Origin: Alitta virens
Lineage: Eukaryota > Annelida > Polychaeta > Phyllodocida > Nereididae
Length of the DNA: 64,000 nt
Reading direction: 5' to 3'
Assembly (NCBI GenBank): GCA_932294295.1
Contig: OW028581.1
Coordinates: 13,676,162 to 13,740,161, forward strand
Part shown: positions 15,001-23,489 of the stretch, piece after piece
Position numbering within the stretch: the first letter of the stretch is position 1
Layout of the letters: every line of letters starts with the position of its first letter
The notes under the pieces: generated by a model
The model's input: only the letters and a program-made list of their open reading frames with translations
Database searches by the model: none
Told to the model about the DNA's origin: nothing
Program-made: the position numbers and the translations under genes

Positions 15001-18000
15001 AGAATATGACAAATTGTATTTATGAAGAGGAGAAAATTCTGATTGCATAGCTGTCATTGTTTTTATAAATTTGAGAATGATTTGACCATCCGTTCAAATT
15101 TCATTTCTGTTATTTCATTACAGTGGGTCATCTATGGATAAATGGATTTTTGTCAGTTTTATTTTTGGCATGATGTTTGTTATTTTCCTCATGTACTAAA
15201 AATTTTTGCTTTTCCTATTTGTGATTTTCATTTTTCAAAAAGGCTGAGGGCTCAACTGAAAAACTATCCTCTAAAAAAAGAAGAAGTTTTCGAGTGCCTT
15301 TTCTGAAGCAGGTAGATATGAAATGGTCATGGCGATGTTCGTTATGAAAAATGAGTGTATTGTTTTGTTTTTATTTTGGTTGTGTACAACTTGGCATCGA
15401 ACATGCGGTGATTGAGTTTATAGATGCTACACAAGTTAATGTGAACAAATATTTGTGGCAATTATTTGAAGTCATAATTTGGCATACACTTAATAACATT
15501 GTTATAATCATGAGGTACAGCTGTATCTTCTATATTGCAGTATGAGACATAATTAATTGTCTTCAATTTCTTGTTTTATTTGTGTAGAAGAAGGTGAGAG
15601 TATTAAAACGAATGATTTGAAGTGGTCAAAATGTTGATTAGAAATTCCCTAAGAATTTTAATGTAATTTTAAGCATGTTGGGTTTCTTTGATTGAATAAA
15701 TGACTGAATTGGACACTTTGGCACAAGCTAAGAAGTTGGTGTAATTGTAAGTGATTGTTAATTGAAGGTCATGCACAGTACAAGATCGGATAAGACTAGT
15801 TGTTAGGTGTTTGTAGCCTAGCAGTTTGTGTTCCCCCACAAAGCTTCGAGTAGTCCTTAATTGAATCACAAATTATCATCGCTCAACTGACTCAATATAG
15901 AATTAATAAATTGGGATGCCTGCTGATCAATGGTGATTTGGTCATATGGGTTGACTTAATTTTTGTTATAAAGAAAAAAAGGTTGTTTGCACAGTAGGCC
16001 AGAAGATTTTGATGTCGTGTTTTATTGACATTCATAAACAATGTGCAAATACAAAATTAAGCAAAGAATTAATTTGACTTAATGTGTAGTATAGGCGGTT
16101 CTAACTTTTAATGGGTTTCATGCAAATTTATTACCATTCGCTAAACACAACAATTCATTAATTGTTCGTGTCAGAGCCAATAGTTGTGAAAAGGGAAAAA
16201 TCTAGACTGAGATTAGCGAACTGCGGCCGTCGTAAGTTACTGTTTTCAAAACTATTTTGTGTGGTTCATGAAACCTAGAATAATGGTCTGGCATTAAATA
16301 ATACACAAGCATTGGTGGTATTTCAAAATAAAGTAGCTGGTAATTGTACGATGTGTGGTATTGGTGAGTATTCCTCTCTTGGGTTTGCTTTGATGCAATA
16401 TTCAAACGTTGCTGTGATTTTGTGGGTGCATTTCCAATAGGAATTGTTGGGCGCCTTTCACTACTTTTGTAGAAAGTCACTCAATCCTGTTAGATCTTGA
16501 CAGATTTGCAGTGTCTCTTTCCTCATTACTTGACTCAAAAAGTATTTTCTGATTTCAGATTGATGTTGAATCTACGGAGAAAGTGCTGCCAGAAATGCAG
16601 AGGAGGATCATTGAAACCGTCAACAGGAATAAGGAAATCTATCAGCTCCATTATCAGGTACTTGTGAAAAGGAGGGTTGCATAAATACAGTGTTGAAATG
16701 AATATGAAAATTAAATTTAAGTTGAAAAAAGTGCAACTCATTTATCAACATTCTGGTGACCTAACATTAGAGATATAACTGTTATGCATATACAATGTAT
16801 GGTGTGAAAATGTCACCCCCTGAACTCAGCATGAAAGTCAGGGGACGCATTGCAAATGACGGCAATGGATGTGATAAATCTGTTCTTTAATAAAATTGGC
16901 ACTTGTGAATAGGAGGGTTGCATAAATACGGTAGTGATGAGATGAATGTGGAAATTAAATTAATGTCATGTTGTGCAGGAGATGACCCCAACGGATGGAT
17001 TGTCCTTAACGGATGAAGATGAGGAGAGCATCGAGGCTGATTTGGTCTCCGGCAACAAGGATACTTTCTTACTTGAGGTAATGTATTTTATATATGCCCC
17101 GACTGGTTGGTTTTCTCAGTGATGCCCTTGTGGTAAGAACTGTCACCTGATGCTGATTCATTACGCTTGTCCTTCAGATTGATGATGCAGAAGATGTCGC
17201 TGTGGTTTCTGTCCTTCTTGACCCACCTGTTCCGGATGGTTTTGACATTTGCACCACCGAAGTCCTCCCTGGTAGTCCGCACGTTGCATGCAACTTGCAG
17301 GTAGGACGTCTTTCTCTGTCACTGTGTTGAAGCCACTCAGTCTAATCAATTGTGTGTTTGTTACTAATAAATGAAATATTGCAATATTTGCAGAGCTTCA
17401 TGAGAGTATGGAGAGGAGAACTGACGCAAGTGAACAACAAATCTCTGGCAGCCATATTTGACAACATGCTAAAGGTATGAGTGGTGGCATTATGTTGGAA
17501 TGAAAGAATAAATTCATGAATGAATGAATTACGGTCAAACAGTTTACATAGCAATACCCATAATGCCTTACCTGGGAGGTAGTGCCCTTGAAATTTGAAA
17601 TATATACCAACCTCAATATGCATGTGATTTGTAGGCAATTTAGATAGAACCAATGTGATGAAGTAAATATATTTTATTACAGTTATATAAAACAACAATT
17701 GCATCCCCAGCCCACACTGGCCTAGAACAAAATATGTACGTACAATGAAGTAAAGGATTTTTTATAATAATATGCGGACAAACCGTGTTATTTTCAGACA
17801 TTGTTCTTCAAGCTGAGAGCAATGACTCCATGTTGTTTGTCGCACCTGGACTTTGATGTGCAACTTCATGATGAAGAAGAAATTCAGGTAAATAGAGTGA
17901 AAATTTTACAACATCAGCGAGAGTACAATACTTGTAACAACAAAAAATTAAATGTCATTGCCTCGGTAAGAAAAATTTCTCTATGTAATTTCTTATTTAA

Positions 18001-21000
18001 CTGGATGTTTGTGAATCTCTAAACAGGTATCTGTTACTGGCATCTGCCTTGGAATGGGTGAACCTCCCTCCCTGACAAACGGCTTGATAGGAATCATACC
18101 TGAATCGAAGCAAGATTTCAAGTCTGGTAAGTCTGGTAAACAATTTGTGTCATTGGAATTTGAGTTAGAAATGTGACTGTCAATTACACATTTCTGAACT
18201 GCTTGTATCCTATCTATGACCTGTGCATTTCATATTTCTTTGTGAAACTGCGTGATAGGTTACAACTCGAGCTCTTACGCTACTCATTTGCACTTAATAC
18301 TGAGTATTTTGACGCATTGTTTTCAGCAAATGGCAGTGGGTCGTGTCCAAGCGATATGGATGAGCTCCAGTTCTCCATGGATGGTTTTGCTGATTCTGTT
18401 CCGGCTCCTCCCAGCATGCCCCTGGCACATCAAAGAGTAGCTGGTTCGTAGATTTTTGTTGTCTTGATAATTCTGTAAAATAGGAGCTGGGTTCCTGCGC
18501 ACTGGAATCAGTTGCACCTGAACCTCTCTTTAGGTATTTCCTCAGCCTTAATTGAGAGATAACCTTATTGGGGAGTTAGGATTGTACTGTAAATAGAGAG
18601 TAGAATTCTTACCGCCAAATGTGGCTTATTTACTGGCTGAGTATCATTGATGTAGTTTGCAGTTTTGAAAAATAGACCATGGTTGGCTAAAACTAACATG
18701 CACAGGATATGCCAATTTCTACCCATCTTATTTCGACGATGTCTGCAGTGTTGTTTTTCTATCTATTGGAACACTCATTGTCCTTTAATCGGCACATCTA
18801 ATGTTTAACAGTCAGATGTTCAGTCTCTTGGTGGGCTGGTCTGATATAATTAGTTCCTCTTTCCAAATACACACCAGTAACGTTCTTGTTTGTTTCGTAA
18901 ATATGTTAATGTTATTCTTATGAATTCATGCAGCTTTATCACAAGAAAACGTTCATATGATAGGTAACACAGGAGTCATTTATCCATTTTTAACTTCAAT
19001 CATTCCTTCAAAATCAGCATGTGTTTTTCTTACTCTATACTAAATCCAAACTGATCATAACTGGTATGATGACAATAAAAAGTTTATCAATTATATTTTG
19101 ATGCGAGTGAGTATTTCATTATTTTGCTGAAGGAATATGGATACCTATCTAATGGTCAACCAATTTACTCCATAGACTTTCTGTATTTCTTGATAATTCT
19201 GTGCTTTGATGGAAATAATGATTGACGAGAAACATGTGCATCTTGAAATGGTTGACTTCAACTCAGTGTGTCATGTGCTATTGGGCTTTGCTGCTCTACT
19301 TTATTTGTATCTTTTATTCTGCACAAATTAATACATAGAGGTGAGATTCTGAATACTTAGTTGCTAGAAAACTTCATCGCTTTTTGAGTATGTATAATCC
19401 ATTTTAAATGCATATTTATTGGTGAGAATTTGGTTTTAAATTCAACCCTTGTTATTTATATATCCAAATTTGATGTCTTTTTGTAGTCTGCAATTTGTTT
19501 AAACTTATTGCTTATTTTACTCATTTCAGCTAAGAAGAAAATACAATATTATGTGAGTACTTTCTGTCGTATTACTTCCAGTAGGTTACAACCATATTTT
19601 CAATTACAATGTGCAACTGTAGTTCCTGAATTCTAGGTGTGTCTAATGCAATTTTTAGGTTTGGCCTAATCTACTGTAATCTTTTGGCTGTGTAATAGCA
19701 TATTCACATTGAGGCCTTGCCAGAAATTCCCTCTAATTTCCAAGAACATAACTCTGTCATAAGCAAGGGTTTGTCATTTGTGTTCATTATACTTTCATTG
19801 CAAGGTGTTTGTATGTTTGCAAGTTTGAATGTGTTGGTGATTTCAGTGTGAGCCATTGCATCGTATGGGAGTTGAGCTGTCGCCATTAACCTTCATTCCT
19901 GGTGGGAAGATCGAGAGTTACTTGGGCCACCTGAATTTCTTCATCATCCGTGAAACTACATCTGTGCGAGAAGTAGGTCGCTGTTCCATTTAGAAAAGGG
20001 GGTTGGACCTGGGCATTTTAATTTTTATTTGTGGTTTGAGTTCAGAGTGTTATAAATCTATATATCTTTAGTGTTACATGAAATGTAATTGTTTTAAGTG
20101 AGGATTGAGAAGAAAAAGATCAAAGATCCTTATCTTGAGTTTTAAACACAAGGGAACAAGTTTGGCTTTCCCCTAAATCGTGGCTTCTTCTTTTGCAGAG
20201 CGGTGGGTTGAATGGATTTATGCACAGCTTCTTGTCAGAGGTGATGTCTCTCTGCCGAGCACACGTGAGAGCTCTTGGGGGCAATGCTCTCGTTGCTTAC
20301 CAAATGTCACAGTGCGTTCTTGAAGACCATCTTCACAAAAATCAGGTAAAATACAGTTTGGTTTTTTTATTGAAAAAATGCTTTTTATGTACTATCTATG
20401 AGCCTATTTCATTTGAAAAGACAAGCCATGTCTTATTCTGAACATAATTTGCAACATAGTCACTAGGATTGGGAAATCAGTTTTGGGCAGGTGAATCGAT
20501 TAATCGGCAAGATTTTTTGATTCAAGCCTCGATTCTGAATAAAAAATTTTTTAATGAACTTGTTAATACTAAGATACACAATAATATTAATAATGAAAGT
20601 ATTTTACTTCTACAAGACCAATTTTTCAAAGATGTTTATCATATTATAAACCAAAATCCTTATCTATGCATCACTGAATAGTTCATTTGTCAATAATATA
20701 TTATACCCATTACCCAATAATTAATATGCATTGATTCTTCCATGATTTTTTTTATTTATACCCCTGTGTCAGTAACCATTTTTTTTGGTCTTTTAAAACT
20801 GCATGTCAGTTGTATTCTTCAACATAGTTCAATAAAATTGGAAAACCCACTTAAATACTAATAGTGCTATTCTATGAATGTCTTCCGTGCTCTTTATCTT
20901 TTCTTTTCTTTTGAAATTTACTCGTTGGAAGGTGTGAGGGTATAATTGCTTTTAGAGTAACACTCCTACAATTGCAATTGACTTTCTAAGTGACCATAAC

Positions 21001-21448
21001 AATGTAGCAAACTGAACCCCTCTTCAATTGCCATTAGTGCAATTTGTACTGTGTAGCCTAGTACACTCTCTATATTTTCTGAATCGTGACATTTGTCAGC
21101 GTTAATCGGTGAATCGTCCCACCCCTAATATTTAGTCTCCCATCTGATTCCTTTTAGCTCATACTTATTCTGACTTGCGTGCCCAATTACTTTCTTGTGA
21201 GTTTAATTAACTAATGAAATTTAGCTCATCCATATATAGCAGAAATATCTCTGTTTCAGAGCCAATGCCTTGTGAACGTTTGTGGTGATGTAGTCCATGT
21301 ACAGTATGAACACGATCTCTTGAACCAGTCTGCGGGATCTGGACCTCGAAATGTCTCTCCACTCGTTCCATCGTCAGGACCGAAAAAGTCAACACCAAGA
21401 AGCAGTCCTCGCGCCAGTCCTAAGATAGAACGGACACCCAGGAGTTGA
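1..21448 (+). CDS. C2CD5: C2 domain-containing protein 5 (C2CD5/CDP138), 3' part, 28 exons
   Basis: Vertebrate C2CD5 is a Ca2+/phospholipid-binding Akt substrate that promotes GLUT4 vesicle fusion. Exons: 1-19, 337-397, 2084-2209, 3057-3125, 5937-6733, 6869-7095, 7347-7455, 9907-10021, 10438-10545, 10884-10988, 12135-12236, 12722-12811, 13123-13180, 13295-13348, 13442-13516, 13765-13827, 15243-15311, 16559-16657, 16979-17077, 17178-17300, 17394-17474, 17798-17887, 18027-18126, 18327-18443, 19530-19552, 19847-19972, 20199-20345, 21260-21448. All join in phase to 3,441 nt (1,146 aa plus TGA). The encoded peptides GLKVLEMGGNSVVG, FPPGFLIHLGG, VSARSVKLLDRIHNP, ALGCHAVVGY, LPFMEYELYNQL and FFIIRETTS closely match vertebrate C2CD5. 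The C2 domain lies upstream of the window. Three YbjQ-like segments remain (exons 2-3, 7-9 and 26-28). The product differs from the human protein by a long Ser/Pro-rich insert and a Ser/Pro/Arg-rich tail. Exon edges were read by eye. Confidence 0.93.
1430..1830. repeat. Degenerate ~115-125-bp tandem repeat
   Basis: Three decayed units share GGAATGATNNNATCTTCATC, a CAAATTTGGTTTNTATACT-like block and an intervening GGGTAATTACCC palindrome. They start near 1535, 1660 and 1757. Non-coding, in the C2CD5 intron. Confidence 0.65.
3914..3961 (+). CDS. C2CD5: Candidate C2CD5 cassette exon with a GC donor
   Basis: A 48-bp open segment after GTCCAG. It would read NSSPIPGFLHNYSAMA and join in phase with the exons ending at 3125 and starting at 5937. 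The 3' edge would be a non-canonical donor, AG|GCATGT. Because 48 is a multiple of three, both inclusion and skipping keep the reading frame. No homologous peptide is known to me, so it is a candidate only. Confidence 0.35.
5221..5495. mobile_element. MITE with 28-bp perfect terminal inverted repeats (family A, copy 1)
   Basis: AAGTGCAGTATAGCGGACCC at the left is repeated in reverse complement at the right, with pairing running on through AAATTTATG. It has no coding content. It lies in the C2CD5 intron before exon 5. Confidence 0.9.
5937..6733 (+). CDS. C2CD5: C2CD5 exon 5: long Ser/Pro-rich low-complexity insert
   Basis: A 797-bp exon of the C2CD5 gene, far larger than its neighbours (most are 54-150 bp). 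It follows a TTTTCAG acceptor and ends at G|GTTAGA. The frame is open throughout and encodes about 265 residues rich in Ser, Pro, Thr and Ala. It contains repeated TSP/SPS-type sites, a basic stretch with KHKHKH, a second basic stretch RSTHSRQHTHKG, and an RRSSDSE site. No globular domain is visible; it reads as a disordered, phosphorylatable linker. It sits between the first YbjQ-like segment and the FPPGF segment, where human C2CD5 has a shorter Ser-rich linker. An alternative acceptor at 5940-5941 would start the exon at 5942. Confidence 0.85.
6869..7095 (+). CDS. C2CD5: C2CD5 exon 6: linker before the second conserved segment
   Basis: A 227-bp exon, phase-compatible on both sides (it completes GCG Ala at the start and ends in phase 0 before GTATGA). 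It encodes about 75 residues including SLIDAFKETFHSMF and a Gly/Ser run (GSQGGSSGSVGGG). The position corresponds to the human segment ending in ALLRQQTQSALEQ. The acceptor (GTGAAAG) lacks a strong pyrimidine tract, so the left edge is less certain than others in this gene. Confidence 0.7.
7846..8065. mobile_element. Mariner-like MITE with TA target site
   Basis: The left end CACTGCTGTGCAAAAGTTTG and right end CAAACTTTGCACGGCAGAG form about 28-bp imperfect terminal repeats, each bordered by TA. The 220-bp interior is AT-rich and non-coding. Confidence 0.8.
9590..9708. mobile_element. Near-perfect 43-bp-arm hairpin element
   Basis: Arms at 9590-9632 and 9666-9708 pair with one or two mismatches around a loop of about 33 bp. 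Each arm contains two copies of GGTATTATCGACA. A (TA)n run follows at about 9719-9737. Confidence 0.9.
11147..11446. mobile_element. MITE family A, copy 2 (opposite orientation)
   Basis: Same terminal repeats as the element at 5221-5495, slightly mutated on the left (GCAGTATAGCAGATCC). The interior is the reverse complement, including the TGACGTCA-like site and GCCTGGCAACG. It carries an extra block around 11240-11300 not present in copy 1. Confidence 0.85.
12419..12560. mobile_element. MITE with CAGTCAAACCTG termini
   Basis: Left CAGTCAAACCTGTGTTAA, right GGACAGGTTTGACTG, 142 bp. TA precedes the left end only. A second left-end copy (CAGTCAAACCTGTGTGAA) occurs at about 23222. Confidence 0.8.
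14105..14480. mobile_element. Inverted-repeat element with a strong hairpin at each end
   Basis: The left hairpin at 14109-14146 pairs CAGACTGCCTCG with CGAGGCAGTCTG. The right hairpin near 14440-14476 pairs GGGACTGGCTTA with TAAGCCAGTCCC. Inside them TTGAAAAACCTTGGGG and CCCCGAGGTTTTTCAA form an inverted pair about 240 bp apart. Confidence 0.75.
15588..15593 (+). CDS. C2CD5: Candidate 6-nt C2CD5 microexon (Lys-Lys)
   Basis: AAGAAG sits between a long T-rich tract ending TTTGTGTAG and the donor GTGAGA. Flanking exons end and start in phase 0 (15311 and 16559), so inclusion adds two lysines after PFLKQ. Splice signals are good on both sides, but a 6-nt match can arise by chance. Confidence 0.3.
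16658..16967 (+). repeat. Intron with its 5' end duplicated near its 3' end
   Basis: 16658-16722 (starting at the donor GTACTTGTG) recurs at about 16902-16967 with some changes. Shared text includes AGGAGGGTTGCATAAATAC and GAAATTAAAT. The second copy reads GCACTTGTG, so its donor GT is lost. Confidence 0.8.
18934..18963 (+). CDS. C2CD5: Candidate 30-nt C2CD5 microexon
   Basis: Lies between CATGCAG and GTAACA. It starts and ends in phase 1, as required by the exons ending at 18443 and starting at 19530, and would insert ten residues (LSQENVHMI plus a split Ala codon) without a stop. It may be a cassette. The next supported exon is itself only 23 nt. Confidence 0.4.
19530..19552 (+). CDS. C2CD5: C2CD5 23-nt microexon
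   Basis: Flanked by TCATTTCAG and GTGAGTAC. It converts the phase-1 end of the exon at 18443 (or 18963) to the phase-0 start at 19847, adding AKKKIQYY. Without it the frame into the strongly conserved C-terminal exons breaks, so it is required by the model. Confidence 0.7.
20464..21127. mobile_element. hAT-like MITE with AGGGGTGGGACGATTC-type end
   Basis: The right end, read inward, is TAGGGGTGGGACGATTCACC followed by GATTAACG. The left end is a decayed version (TAGGATTGGGAAATCAG, then GTGAATCGATTAATCGG). The 660-bp interior is AT-rich, with no transposase. Confidence 0.65.
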
Positions 21449-22523
21449 AACTGACCGCTGAATTGCTGACAGTCTATTCAAGATGTTAATATGAACATTG
21501 CGAGATTGACTTTGTAAGCTGTAGTTTACAAATGTTTTTCAGTTAACTTAGAGGAACGCTGTCTGCTATGCAGATCTTCTGTATTATGTCTGTATATATT
21601 TTGCCTTTGAGGTTATGCACCATTAGTGGTGCCAGATAAGATTTTGGCTGTGAAGATATAATTGCAATAATAGTTGCAATTGTTGCTGACAAGGCTGTAA
21701 ATTTATGGATCAAATTGTAATACAACTGAGTTGGAGTAAATTGAGGAACTAGGATGCTCCTCATTCTGGGGCCTGTGACATGGTAACACTTGAGTTTCAA
21801 TGTGTAAACAAATGCAGCAATTTATAGGGTGTTGTACTGTGTAAATTATTTTCTGCGTATTGTGTAATGTTACTGCAGAATGTTGTCCCTGAAAGTTTGT
21901 TTTGAAGTTGGGTTTATTTTGGTGATAAAGTGAAACTTTACTCACAGCAAAAATTTCTGTCCTTGGAGCTTCAAGTTGGCTTGTTATTGCATGAAAAGCG
22001 ACAACATTTTTGTCAAGTTGGGGCCCGTCACCATGCAACTTCTCCCCATTTTTTTTCTCTCGATGATGATATAATGATAATGGTGATGAATGAAGTCCTG
22101 AGAACTGTTGTAGAATATAATTATCCAGACATTTATCCAGTGCTGCAAAACAATATATTGAATTAAAAAACTTACTTCTGTGATGTAATAATGACAGTAA
22201 AGCAGTTTTTATGCAAATGGCAATATTCTAATTTCTAACTTATAAAGGAATTTGGAACATTTTTCCTTAGGCTAGCCTCACTATAATCATATATATATGC
22301 ATGTCAATGGTATATAGTACAATATTGATATCATTTGATCTGATCTCAGATTAATCTCACTGGTCTTGTCAAAGCTGTTTGGCAGTATTCTCATGTGTGA
22401 TAGCCTTTTGCACTTTCCCCAGTGCAAAGTTTGATTTTTAGATTCACACAAAATTACATGAGATCGAATTTTGTGCTTAGAGCTGTTCCATTTAAAGTTT
22501 GGTGAACAAACGAAAAACATTTT

Positions 22524-22720
22524 CAGGGACCCCCCCCCCCCCTTTTTTTTGACAGACACCCCACCCCCCACCACCTTTTTTGTTACATTGAGATATTAAA
22601 AAAATACTGGTCAACAACCCCGCCCCTTCCCCCTCTTTTTCTCATTTGGAGAACACCCCTCTCCCCCCCCCCCCCCCCCACTTTCTCAAAAACCTTCCTG
22701 TCCACCCCCACCCCACACTT
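22524..22720. repeat. Poly-C/C-rich tract in the C2CD5 3' UTR
   Basis: Runs of 14 or more C at about 22530 and 17 or more C at about 22664, with CACCCC spacers; the complementary strand is G-rich. It lies between the C2CD5 stop and its polyadenylation candidate. Confidence 0.85.
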
Positions 22721-22972
22721 TTAAATGAAACAGCCCTTAGGATTCATGTATTTTAATTATTGGAATTTGTTTTAGCTCATCAAAGTTTGTATAGATCTAA
22801 TCAATACAATTCATGTTTCACTTTCAAAACCACTCGCACAATTGATGACCATGATTTAGTCATTTTTGTACATATATAAATTTATAGGGTTTGTCTAAAA
22901 TTCCACAGTGACGTTTTTCCTCTTGGAATGATGGCTTGTACAAATAGTTATGTAGGTTTGTTAATTTCATAA

Positions 22973-22978
22973 AATAAA
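22973..22978 (+). promoter_or_regulatory. Polyadenylation signal candidate for C2CD5
   Basis: AATAAA about 1.5 kb after the C2CD5 stop codon and about 500 bp before the next gene's first ATG. It would give a 3' UTR of about 1.5 kb. No cDNA evidence is available here. Confidence 0.45.
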
Positions 22979-23083
22979 TCCTGTGATACCTTATATTATT
23001 CATGTGGTTAGTCTTTCTACTTTGACTTAATTGAAAGTCTTTAATTATATTATTATAGTACCATTTTAAAAGAATTAAGCCGG

Positions 23084-23162
23084 GCCGTAGCCTGGGAAAA
23101 AGTCAACGGGGGGAGCAGTTCGGTCAAAATTCTAGTGGAGCAAATGCTGCAGGCTACGGCCT
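23084..23162. mobile_element. Very short inverted-repeat element
   Basis: GGCCGTAGCCTG at the left and CAGGCTACGGCC at the right, 12-bp perfect arms about 78 bp end to end, in the spacer between C2CD5 and cytochrome b5 reductase. Confidence 0.7.
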
Positions 23163-23221
23163 TGACTGTCACATATTGTGACTGTCACTGTCTGCCCGGA
23201 TCTATTTGACATTTAATCACA

Positions 23222-23280
23222 GTCAAACCTGTGTGAAGCAGTCCCTCAGGTGGCTATTTTGTTCGTGTTATTTATCAAAA
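23222..23280. mobile_element. Truncated MITE with a CAGTCAAACCTG end
   Basis: Shares CAGTCAAACCTGTGT.AAGCAGTC with the element at 12419 but has no matching right end nearby. It lies just upstream of the cytochrome b5 reductase gene. Confidence 0.6.
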
Positions 23281-23489
23281 ATCTCACGAGTACATTGTAC
23301 AAAAATATCAAGAAGTTATAGATATAGTTCTGTTGTTTATAAAAAGGCTATATAGGTTTTTAATTATACCTTTTGTGTGAGAGAAAATACCTTTCATATT
23401 GGAATACGGACGGATCCCTGACACCTGCAAAATATTTTTTGTAATAACGCATGCTCCCTGGTGCAGTCTCTGTCTGATGATCTGAGGCG

